Assembly: GCA_034508935.3 (NCBI GenBank)
Contig: CM067453.1
Location: 32,790,143 to 32,854,142, forward strand
Length of the DNA stretch: 64,000 bases
Direction: 5' to 3'
DNA from: Berghia stephanieae
Lineage: Eukaryota > Mollusca > Gastropoda > Nudibranchia > Aeolidiidae
Below, in pieces: positions 1 to 64,000 of this stretch. Made by a program: the position numbers and the translations under genes. How positions within the stretch are numbered: position 1 is the first letter of the stretch; the number at the start of each line of letters is the position of its first letter. Under the pieces are notes generated by a model, which saw only the letters and a program-made list of their open reading frames with translations, was not told the DNA's origin and did not search any database.

Positions 1-413
1 TAAGTCAAAATTTGATAAATTTTTATTTCAATAGCTTTCTGAGAAATACAATCAGGAATTAAGAATAAAATATACCGTTAGAAAGCTTGTTTTGTGCCCT
101 TTAAAATGATACCAACATTAGTCACATAGGTTCACAAATAACGCCATGGTGACCAAAACATTAAAGGGCCAAAAATAAAGTTCCAAAAAACGAGTTTCAC
201 CTTACAGTGAGCCTATCGGCGGCCACTGAACTGGAGTTATCAAAGTGCCTACCTTATGATTCAATAAGATACCTATTCATTATGAGTCCAACGAAGGACT
301 TGTTACATACACACTTCCAAGGAGTTTGGAACTGGAAGAGTAAAAGGTGTAACGTCATGACATCTCTGCCCCCATTGTTATCATTTTATTTATATCTTGT
401 TTCTTCCTTTCAG
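1..413. other. Upstream/5' UTR intron sequence
   Basis: No coding signal. A pyrimidine-rich stretch (about 362-411) runs into a CAG acceptor at 411-413, only 5 bases before the start codon, so at least one non-coding 5' UTR exon and the promoter must lie further upstream, probably outside the window. Confidence 0.6.
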
Positions 414-55224
<54,811 letters not shown>

Positions 55225-57268
55225 GGCGCAACCTGAATATTTTATTTTGGGTCTGGAATTAAATATTGGTGGGGGGTGTGTGTGGGGGGGGGGGGGGGAC
55301 TCTCCCGTTAACATGGAACCCCCCCCCCCCCCCCCCCCCCCCAACAAAAAAAAACGTTTAAAAATGTTCATATTTTTTTATTGAGGGCTGGAAAATTTAT
55401 CGGGTTTTGCCTCATTTTATTTTTATTTCTTTTTGATAATTTTTTTTTTTTTTTTAATGTGACTGTGCGTTGGTTGGAAAGAAGTCAATTGTCATTTCAA
55501 ATAAGAAATAGGACTGTTTTTAGAATGTCTGAAATTGTCATTTCAAATAAGAAATAGGACTGTTTTTAGAATGTCTGAAATTGTCATTTCAATAAGAAAT
55601 AGGACTGTTTTTAGATGTCTGAAATTGTCATTTCAATAAGAAATAGGACTGTTTTTAGATGGCCTGAAAGTTGTCATTTCAATATAGAAATGGACTCGTT
55701 TTTAGAAGGCCTGTCATCAGTTTTTAGAAGGTCTATCGTCTTTTAGAAGGCCTGTCATCAGTTTTTAGGTCTTCGTCGTCTTTAGAAGGCTGTCATCAGT
55801 TTTAGAGGTCTATCGTCGTCTAAGTCACAACTCCTTTAGTATTTGGTCTTCAATGGATTAGACCAGTTTCAGTTCTTTCTGTCACTGACACAGTGCTAAT
55901 TATAGAACATAATCATTTGAACAAGGGTGTATGAAACTGCCAGATAAAGGAAGAAAGAAAAATACAAAAAGAAAAGCCTAAAAAAAAAAAAAATCAGTCT
56001 CCCTCAACTGTGGATTGAACCTCAGACCTCCTGATTACTGGTAGGTCGTGCTCCAGAAGGTCAATTACCATTCGAAGAAGACTGATTTTTTTTTGGGATG
56101 GTTGTTTTCTTGTGTTTTTCTTTCTTGCTTTTCTGACACTGTTTCATACACACTTTTCCAGATGTTGGCAATGAAATGAGCGACTCACTCAAAGAGAAAT
56201 TTCCCTGGTAGGAATAGAAAAATATATTTTAGTGAAATGTCTGTTTTGTTTTATTTTATATTTCTTTTAAAAAGTATCTAGCAGTGATGATACTTTTCTG
56301 CGGATCCGTGGAAATCCGCGGTTTTCTTTCCTTTCCTCGGTTTTCCTCCTCAGATCCTCGATCCGCGGATATTTCCTTCATTTCCTCCTTTTACTTTTTT
56401 TTTTATATAATAAATCTTTAAAAAATACCTCCTTTTAAAAAAAAAATATATATATATATATATATAAAATTTCCTCCTTTTACTGGACTCTGGGCGTTTT
56501 AAAATTGTACTCAAAAGAAGTCATCCTGCCTACTTTCCTGTGGTGCAAGAATGTTCTAGGTGAGTTTTTCGTTTTTCCGAGACTTTTCCTCCTTTTTGAC
56601 TTTTTGTGAGTATCATCACTGGTATCTAGGATTCATCAAATTCGTTTATTTGTTTCATGCCTTTGTGTGATTTAAGTTTTACCACTGTCTATAGTTTATT
56701 ATTTTTTCCCCCTTTCTCTCTCTCTCTCTTTTTTTTTCTCATAAAAATGTTTTTGTCTGTTGATTGGGCATGCAGGGGATCAGTGATTGTTGAATCAGCA
56801 ATATTGTATTGTATTGTATTGTATTTTATAGCCTGTTGGTTTTAAGACGAGAAATGATAAATCTTGTTGAGACTCTCCTATTCCCATTGTTACAATCAGT
56901 GCCACGTACAAAATGGTGGTCGATCATATTTGGGTTTCAAACATTTAGTTTTATATCGCGATATATTTATGTAGGAACGATTACCCGAGGGACAACTGTG
57001 TCATGTCATCTTCTAATTTGTAAATAATTTAAGCAATTGTAAATCTAGAATTTTTCGACTCTTGATTCCTTGTGGACCATAGAGGGGCTGCAAAAGCACT
57101 TCTTCCATCTGACTTGGTTTTTGGAGGTCTTCTTTATCAGAGCCCAGGTTTGTCTGGCTGGCTGCCTTCAACTCGGTCTCGATGCTTCGGTCAAGCTCTT
57201 TCCTTGCTGGTTCCAGTCCCAGTCCATAAGGTAGTATTGTAGGAGATCCAGTCTATGCTGCTCTTCAA
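55225..57268 (+). other. Putative 3' UTR and downstream
   Basis: No coding signal. Holds a C24 run (55319-55342), tandem units of about 47 bp (GTCATTTCAAATAAGAAATA GGACTGTTTTTAGAATGTCT, about 55485-55690), degenerate AGAAGGCCTGTCATCAGTTT units to 55815, a SINE foldback (55925-56165) and CGGATCC-rich sequence at 56290-56380. A first AATAAA is at 56409-56414. Confidence 0.5.
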
Positions 57269-57818
57269 CTGGGTGGGGTTCCTGGCCTCCCATAGTGGAC
57301 AGGGTGGCACTTACTGAGTTTTCCTATCCCCTTGTAGCTTTTTTCCACTTTGCTTTCTGTCTTTGTCTTGGAATGAGATTACTTGGTTTTGTCCTGGCAA
57401 TGGCTGGAGTCCTTGGCTGGGAGGGAAACAGTCAAATGCATAATTATCGTTTTGGAAGATATGTTTTTCCTTGTAAACCATCTCTCTATTATGCATTATT
57501 ATATTTGTGTTTTCAGATGTGTAATGTAAATATTTGAGTCTATTCCTCTTAGTGGATCTGTGCTTATTCCTCTTAGTTGGATCCTGTGCTTGTGTCCGGA
57601 TGAGACTTATCGGTGATCTCAAACTAAGTAAATTGATGGTATGCTCTTGGAATCTACATCTGATCCCTATTTGTTCCCAGTTCCCCTTTGTTTTACTTTT
57701 TCTTGGGTGCTTTAATTGTAATTCTAGAACTTCTTGCTATCCCATTTTCTTCCTTTTTACTGGCGCGGATATGACCTAAATGTGTTGCAAGCACTTTAAA
57801 AACCAAAAAAACAACACC
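57269..57818 (+). mobile_element. R-A retroposon copy 7
   Basis: Full R-A from CTGGGTGGGGTTCCTGGCCT to GCAAGCACTTTAAAAACC plus A-rich tail, with an internal 30-bp duplication (GTGCTTATTCCTCTTAGT...). Confidence 0.75.
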
Positions 57819-57837
57819 GACTCGTCAATGGTTGGAA

Positions 57838-57955
57838 CCGTTATCTCGGGTTGGTATCTGACAACGGAACCGTTATCTCGGTGGTACTACAACGGAACCG
57901 TTATCTCGGTGGTACTACAACGGAACCGTTATCTCGGTGGTACTACAACAACGTA
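57838..57955 (+). repeat. 28-bp minisatellite (about 4 units)
   Basis: Units AACGGAACCGTTATCTCGGT GGTACTAC; each contains the palindrome AACGGAACCGTT-like core. Confidence 0.85.
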
Positions 57956-58039
57956 TCCGGTGTATAAGGCAGATATTGGGCCCTCTTTTGACTCGGATTA
58001 CTCCCTTATCTTTACATCACAGAGGTAGCTCTAAGTCGT

Positions 58040-58195
58040 CGTCGCATATCTGCTCAGCTTGTCGAGGGTCTGGGGTTCGATCCCTAGACTAGTTGAAATT
58101 TTAAGAGGATTTTGTCTTGTACTCTCTCCCCCCCCCCATTTACTTTGTCTGACACTGTATCTGTGTATGTTTTCCAGATCTGTTAACTATTATGT
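58040..58195 (+). mobile_element. tRNA-like SINE
   Basis: CATATCTGCTCAGCTTGTCGAGGG... GGGGTTCGATCCCTAG (B box), tail TCTGACACTGTATCTGTGTATG; related to the SINEs at 48690 and 55925. Confidence 0.5.
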
Positions 58196-58237
58196 CTATG
58201 GCTGTAAGTATTGTAGGAGTTTTTGGCGTAGACAAAG

Positions 58238-58336
58238 ATAGAGAGCCAAGTTGGAAAACAAATATTGTAGGGGTTATAAAGGATACAGTAAGTGACCTCT
58301 CTGCCCACTATGGGAGGTCAGGAACTCCACCCGGGT
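58238..58336 (-). mobile_element. R-A 5' fragment, antisense
   Basis: Reverse strand reads GGAGTTCCTGACCTCCCATA GTGGGCAGAGAGGT and on to TTTTCCAAC. Confidence 0.7.
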
Positions 58337-58487
58337 ATCGGTGATTGGAAACTTGATCGATATCAACCATAATGTCTAATAGCCTCCATGTAATATTGGA
58401 GATCAGTCTGCTGACTCGTCTATGGTTGTTACCGTCATTGCATCTCGTTACTACAAGGCGTATAATTGTAATTCCCTCATAATGGAT

Positions 58488-59172
58488 GACCTCCCATAGT
58501 GGGCAGGGAGGTACATACTGTTGTTTTCTATCCCACTATAGATAGAATGCGCTTGTCCAAGGAGTTCACAACATTGTCATCCGAAGTATAACGGACCAAC
58601 ACACAAACTCTGTGTAACCATGAACTTATATAGTCTGGTTAATACAGTTTAGTGAGAACAACTCACAAACGCGGATGGCAAAAACAATAACAAAGGCCTG
58701 AATGACGTCATCTGCATACTATCTATCTCTGTTTTCCAACATGCTTTCTTTCTTTGTCTTTGAATGAGATTACTTGGTTTTGTCCTGGCCCTGGCTGGGA
58801 GGGAAACAGTCAAATGTTAGTTTTGGGAGATGATCTTTTTTTTCCTTGTAAATCATCTGTTATGCACTATATTATGGTTTGTTTATGTATCAATATATGA
58901 TTATATGATTTGTAAACATTTGAGTGTGTTCCTCTTAGTGGGGACCTGTGCTTTTGTCTGGATGAGAATTTAGGTGATCTCAAACTAAGTCTGATGGTGT
59001 GCTCTTGCAATATACATCTGTTTCCTATTTGAACCAATTCCCCTTTGTCTGCCTTATTCTTGGATCCTTTAATTGTAATTCTAGAACTTTTTACTTTCCC
59101 ATTTTCTTCCTTTTTACTGGCGCTGATTTGACCTTAATGCGTTGCAAGCGCCGTAAAACAAAACAAACAAAA
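58488..59172 (+). mobile_element. R-A retroposon copy 8, 5'-truncated, 10-bp TSD
   Basis: Starts at GACCTCCCATAGTGGG (first about 15 bp lost) and ends GCGCCGTAAAACAAAACAAAC. Flanked by CATAATGGAT at 58478-58487 and 59173-59182. Holds a MITE at 58541-58727. Confidence 0.8.
58541..58727. mobile_element. TA-flanked MITE, copy 2 (inside R-A copy 8)
   Basis: GATAGAATGCGCTTGTCC ... TCTGCATACTATC, TA on both sides, splitting the R-A motif CCCTATATCTGTTTTCC. About 95% like 9112-9295. Confidence 0.75.
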
Positions 59173-59396
59173 CATAATGGATAAAATTACCAGATACTTC
59201 TCGGTGTCTAAAAATAGTCAACAAATTGAAAATTTTGAAGGTGTTCAGTTGATTTAGGACAACCTGTGTGTTGTAATATTCACTATTCTTGTTGTTATAT
59301 TGTTTTTTGTTTTGTTTTTTTAAAAGGTATTTATCTTTCTTTTGTTATTATCGTATTATGATTATCATCGCAACGTTTGTTTTTAACAAATACATA

Positions 59397-59815
59397 CAAA
59401 TGACTAGTTGCAATACAAGTGACTAGTAATTATAATACAAGTGACTAGTTGCCACTACAAGTGACTAGTTTGTAATACAAATGACTAGTTGCAATACAAG
59501 TGACTAGTAATTGTTTATACAAGCGACTAGTTGCACTACAAGTGACTGTTGTAATACAAGTGACTAGTATAGTTGCATACAAGTGACTAGTAATTGTAAT
59601 ACAAGCGACTTGTTGTAATACATGTGACTGTTGTAATACAAGTGATAGGTATGTAGTAGTACTACAAGCGACTAGTTGTAATACAAGTGACTAGTAGTTG
59701 TTACTACAAGTGACTAGTAGTTGTACTACAAGTGACTAGTTATAATACAAGTACTAGTACTACAAGAACAAGTGACTAGTTGTACATGTGAATGTGACTA
59801 CTAGTTGTACTACAA
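59397..59815 (+). repeat. Minisatellite, TACAAGTGACTAGT units
   Basis: About 20 irregular units of TACAAGTGACTAGTTGTAA. Confidence 0.9.
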
Positions 59816-59878
59816 TTGTTTTTATATTGGATGTTCGATAGATGTGATTGATTGTATTTAAATTTGCTTCAATGAAAC

Positions 59879-59884
59879 ATTAAA
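59879..59884 (+). promoter_or_regulatory. Candidate poly(A) signal ATTAAA
   Basis: ATTAAA followed 20-30 bases later by T/G-rich TTTGTCTTGTTC. It could end a 4.6-kb NKTR 3' UTR; the AATAAA at 56409-56414 is an alternative. Not decidable from sequence. Confidence 0.25.
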
Positions 59885-59926
59885 AGTTTTAATACTTTCA
59901 TTTGTCTTGTTCATTTCTTGTATACA

Positions 59927-60258
59927 GTGGTTGGATGGAGCATCACCTTGAATCATATACCTATGATGTTCGCATGGGTGTACGATCCGATAGTGATGTC
60001 GTTTTTCTTCTCTTTACTAGCCTATCCTGCTTCTTTGGTTTGTGATTGTATTTTTGACAGGGATATTTTTTTTTCTGTAAATTTCCTGCTGTTTGTTCTT
60101 GGTTATTTATAATTTAGCTTATGATATCTTTAGGTTATGATTTTGATTGACATTTGTACTATTTTTGTTAGATTGCTTGTTTTTTGTTTCAGCGGTCTCT
60201 CAATAACCTCAATTGTGTTGGAAGAGACCTAAAGCAACAAACAAACAAACAAACATAT
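59927..60258 (+). mobile_element. R-B retroposon copy 3, 10-bp TSD
   Basis: R-B flanked by TATACAGTGG on the left (about 59923) and after the (CAAA)n tail (about 60257). Confidence 0.75.
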
Positions 60259-60308
60259 ACAGTGGTCTACTTGAGCTTTAATACAGCACAATATCCACTA
60301 AACATGCT

Positions 60309-60838
60309 CACTGGGTGGGGATCCTGACCTCTCACAGTGGGCAGGGAGGTACATGCTGTGTCTTCTATCCCCCCATACCCGTTTTCCAATTGTTTCCTGT
60401 CATTGTCTTGGAATGCGATTACTTAGTTTTGTCCTGATCCTTGCCGGAGTTCCTTGGCTGGGAGGGAAACAGTCGAATGTATAGTTATAGTTTTGGAGAT
60501 GATATTTTTTACCTTGTAAATCATCTCTCTGTTGTGCATTGTATTATGTTTAGTCTACATATTATATTATATGATTGGTAAACATTTGAGTGTATTCCTC
60601 TTAGTTGGGACCTGTGCTTGTGTCTAGACGAGACATTTAGGTGATCTAAGTACTTTGATAGTGTGCTCTCGGAATCTACAACTGTTCCCTATTTGAACCA
60701 ATTCCCCCTTGTCTTACCTTTTCTTTTGTGCTTTAATTGTAATTTTAGAACCTTTTACTATCCCATTTTCTTCCTTTTTACTGGCGCTGATATGACCTTA
60801 ATGTTCTGCAAGCGCCGTAAAACCCTTAAAAAAAAACA
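60309..60838 (+). mobile_element. R-A retroposon copy 9, inserted in an R-C tail
   Basis: Full R-A. Left flank ...ACTAAACATGCTCA and right flank ...ATAAACGTGCTCAAAGCA are two halves of an R-C tail with a short TSD (AACRTGCTCA). Confidence 0.75.
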
Positions 60839-60939
60839 ACATAAACGTGCTCAAAGCAGTGGTGGTTGGAGTCTCCCATTGGGAGGAAGTATGTTTGGGT
60901 GTAATTCAGTCCACAACCCTGTCTCTCTTTTCCCCCTAT

Positions 60940-61060
60940 GAAAAATAACAAACAAAAATGAATATAACAGCTTTTTTTTATTTAAAAAAGAACAAAATAC
61001 CAAACATTTCGGGCTCGAAACCTTTCTTCAGCCAACAACAAAAACAAATACATGACTAAA
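60940..61060 (-). repeat. Dispersed tail (mate of 8215-8295)
   Basis: AAACAAAAATGAATATAACAGC ... CATTTCGGGCTCGAAACCTTTCTTCAGC resembles 8210-8300 and, inverted, 8525-8620 and 62020-62080. Confidence 0.5.
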
Positions 61061-61070
61061 AAAAAATAAA

Positions 61071-61965
61071 CTGGGTGGGGTTCTGGGGAAAGCAGACCTT
61101 CCCAAGTACCTCCCTGCCCACTGGGAGGTACTTGCTGTGTCTTCTATCCCCCTGTACCTGTTTTCCAATATGCTTTCCGTCTTTGTTTTGGAATGAGATT
61201 ACTTGGTTTTGTCCTGGTCCTGGCCAGAGTCCTAGCTGGGAGGGAAACAGTCAAATGCATAGTTATTGTTTTGGGCGATGATATTTTTTTTTTCTTGTAA
61301 ATCATCTCTCTGTTATGTGTTATTTTGAATGTATAATGTAAGGATTTGGGTTTGAGTGTATTCCTCTTTGTTGGGATTTTGTGCTTGTGTCTGGATGAGA
61401 CTTATAGGTTGCGGGTGGTTGGATGGGAGCATCACCCTTGAATCATATACCTATGATATTCGCATGGGTGTACGATCCGATAGTGATGTCGTTTCTTCTT
61501 CTCTTTACTAGCCTATCCTGCTTCTTTGGTTTGTGATTGTATTTTTGACAGGGGATATTTTTTTTTCTGTAAATCTTCTGCCTGTTTGTTCTTGGTTATT
61601 TATAATTTAGCTTATGATATCTTTAGGTTATGATTTTGATTTACATTTGTACTATTTTTGTTGGATTGCTTGTTTTTTTGTTTCAGCGGTCTCTCATATA
61701 ACCTCAATTGTGTTGGAAGAGACCTAAAGCAACAAACAAACAAAAAAAAAAAGACAGGTTATCAAACAAATACATTGGTGGTCTGCTCTTGGAATCTACA
61801 TCTGATCCCTATTTGTTCCCAGTTCCCCTATGTCTTACTTTTTCTTGGGTGCTTTAATTGTAATTCTAGAACGTTTTACTATTCTATTTTCTTCCTTTTT
61901 ACTGGCGCTGATATAACTTTAATGTGTTGCAAGCGCCGTAAAACACTTAAAAACAAACAAAAATA
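61071..61965 (+). mobile_element. R-A retroposon copy 10 with R-B inserted
   Basis: R-A in two parts (61071-61409 and about 61765-61965) around R-B copy 4 (61410-61755). Confidence 0.75.
61410..61755 (+). mobile_element. R-B retroposon copy 4 (inside R-A copy 10)
   Basis: Full R-B, very close to copy 1. Confidence 0.78.
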
Positions 61966-62087
61966 ATAAAACATCAATGACAGAGACTGTTTGGTAATGT
62001 TTTTATATTTTCATTTTGTTTTTTTTAAAGAAGGGTTTTGATCCTGAAACATTTTGTGTTTGGTTTTTAGTTTTTTTTTTTTTTAAC

Positions 62088-62466
62088 TGGGTGGGATTCC
62101 TGATCTCCCATATGGCCAGGGAGGTATATGCTGTGTCTTCTATTCCCAAGTATCTGTTTTCCAATTGCTTTGTCTTGGAATGAGATGACTTAGTTTTGTC
62201 CTGACACTGGCTGGGAGGGAAACAGTCGAATGTATACTTTTAGTTTTGAGAGATGATATTTTTTCCCTCTAAATCATCTCTCAGTTATGCTCTGTATTAT
62301 GTTTTATTTACATGTTATATATGGTTTGTAAACGTTTGAGTGTATTCCTCTTAGTGGGGTCCTGTGCTTGTGACTGGATGAGACTTGAAGGTGATCTCAA
62401 ACAACAGATCCCCACCCAGCCCTTGGAATAGACCATAGAGACAAATTTCAAAGGGAATTTTATTTT
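62088..62466 (+). mobile_element. R-A 5' part joined to R-D tail
   Basis: R-A from CTGGGTGGGATTCCTGATCT to GGTGATCTCAAAC (62088-62402), a 15-bp inverted R-A start (GATCCCCACCCAG), then an R-D tail (CCTTGGAATAGACCATAGAG, ...GGGAATTTTATTTT). Confidence 0.65.
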
Positions 62467-62481
62467 ATTTTTATTTTAGTC

Positions 62482-62735
62482 CTACGAAAAATTGGTAGAA
62501 ATACAAATTTTTGGCTCCAGCTAAAAAACTTCATTCGCCTCTCAATAAATGTTGTTGAAAAGGAAAGTTTAGTTCCGTAGAACCTATATCCAGAACTCTG
62601 GAGAATTTTTGGATCATGCTGAAGGCAAATTATTTATTTCTAACTCAATTTTAAGTGAATATTTCTTTTTTTCCCTTGGAAACTACAAAATTTTGAAATT
62701 TTAAGTAGGCAGCTCTGTAAAAGAAACGTATTGAT
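62482..62735 (+). repeat. Dispersed about 260-bp repeat, mate of 4236-4502
   Basis: See 4236-4502; opposite orientation. Confidence 0.6.
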
Positions 62736-62739
62736 GAAA

Positions 62740-64000
62740 ACCAACAGCAAGGACTATTTGCGGCAAATTAATTCATTTTATTTTTATAATAGTCATAGTT
62801 GTATAACATTTACTTAATTTACTGATTTATTCAAATGACGACAAAGCAAATCTTCTCGTCAAAATTCGGTCAACAATCATTTTCATATTTTTCTCACAAA
62901 CGACTGGCTGGGTGAATACGATGACATACAAATCATTGTTACGAAATTAATTATTTGTGAGGATGAACAAAAACCAATAATAAAAAAAACATGAACAATT
63001 AATTCAGATCTGTGCGGTGGATGAGGATGTGGATAATGAATCAGGTACAGAATGGATCTAGGAATATCATCAATACCTATAAATATAAATTGTCTTCTAA
63101 TATTACAGTCTATTTTATTCATTGAAGTGAGACAAGTGCTACAAACTTTACTTATAGTTGTAGGTAATGAACAAAAAAATATCAAATAAATTACAATAAT
63201 GTTCATTTATCAATTTCCGTTTGACCTCCATTCAAAATGAACATTGCAATCAATTCACACCTTTTAAAGTGGCATTTTGTTTTAATATGTACAAATACAG
63301 GGGTGTAAAGGAATATTGTCTTCATTTATGGACAAAATAATGTGAAAGATGACGACGATGATTATTATGATGTAAATAACTGGCATTAGATAATAAAATC
63401 ACATAATTATCAAATTAATAGAAAAACAGTCCAGTTTTCTTTGACATACAGAATCCAGACAAATACACAAACCATCGTATAATATATAATATTATATATA
63501 ATTATATACAGGTAGTAACATCTATGAAAAGATCTATAATTATAATATAAATGTGTCTTATATTTATATACAAATCTATGACCAAAAATGTTTTTAAAAA
63601 GTTTTGTTTTTTTTCACCAATTCTAAACACTGGCCGAAAAAGGTTGCCGATTGGATTCTTGGCCATCCAGTAAATACTGGCCTACCCCCCCCCCCCCCCC
63701 CCCCCCCAACCCACACACTCCCAGCTGCTTGATTAATAAATCTCTTTTTGTTGTTTTTTGTTTGTTTGTTTTGTCTTTTGATTTCTTTAAAATTATCTGA
63801 AATTCAATCCGATACACCTTTGACTTGTCACGGAGTAACAACGAATTAAAAAAAAAAATTGTTTATTTTGATGGCCTGTTTGTTCTTTTAGGAGTTTTAT
63901 TGATTCATTTTCTTTTCTTTTAATCATGAGGTGGAGGGATAACTATGTGGTGGTAGGGATGATGATGACGGTGATGATGATAATGATGATGATACTGCTG
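62740..64000. other. No gene recognised
   Basis: AT-rich sequence with a C21 run (63687-63707) and a (GAT)n run at the window edge. Short ORFs show no family motifs. Confidence 0.5.

Overview
This is a 64 kb piece of an AT-rich, intron- and repeat-heavy animal genome. The only host gene I can support runs left to right across most of it. It is a large SR-cyclophilin of the NKTR/PPIG type (NK-tumour recognition protein / peptidyl-prolyl isomerase G), built from 20 coding exons between 419 and 55224. tRNA-derived SINEs, BEL/Pao, Gmr1-like, hAT and TTAA-type elements, and long simple repeats suggest an invertebrate, perhaps a mollusc or another lophotrochozoan. The species is inference only.

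Layout. Exons 1-7 (419-14231) encode the cyclophilin fold. Exons 8-10 (14584-15988) encode a lysine/acid-rich linker and the GRKLKGRG motif. Exons 11-17 (26605-46945) encode RS-type sequence with three Trp landmarks: PPHWR, PPPTHWKPG and KWQPP. Exon 18 (49278-51097) is a 1.8 kb SR/Pro-rich exon, and exons 19-20 (54186-55224) end in an RS tail. Splice phases agree at every junction except where single bases appear to be missing (exon 11 surely, exon 18 two or three times, exon 9 perhaps).

The introns are crowded. Intron 10 (10.6 kb) holds a BEL/Pao fossil interrupted by a 3.4 kb TTAA-flanked DNA transposon. Intron 12 holds a young antisense Gmr1-like LTR element with 1.36 kb LTRs. Intron 15 holds an 83-bp satellite array (about 33 units) split by a 2.9 kb terminal-inverted-repeat element that I do not recognise. 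Intron 18 holds a 1.8 kb minisatellite with a unit of about 20 bp. Spread through the window are a roughly 530-bp retroposon family (R-A, at least 14 whole or partial copies), a 340-bp retroposon family (R-B, four copies), two tRNA-headed SINE families (R-C, R-D), a 190-bp TA-flanked MITE, several foldback repeats and unusually long poly(G)/poly(C) runs.

Downstream of 55224 there is only putative 3' UTR, minisatellites and more R-A/R-B copies. No second gene, functional tRNA or rRNA was found.
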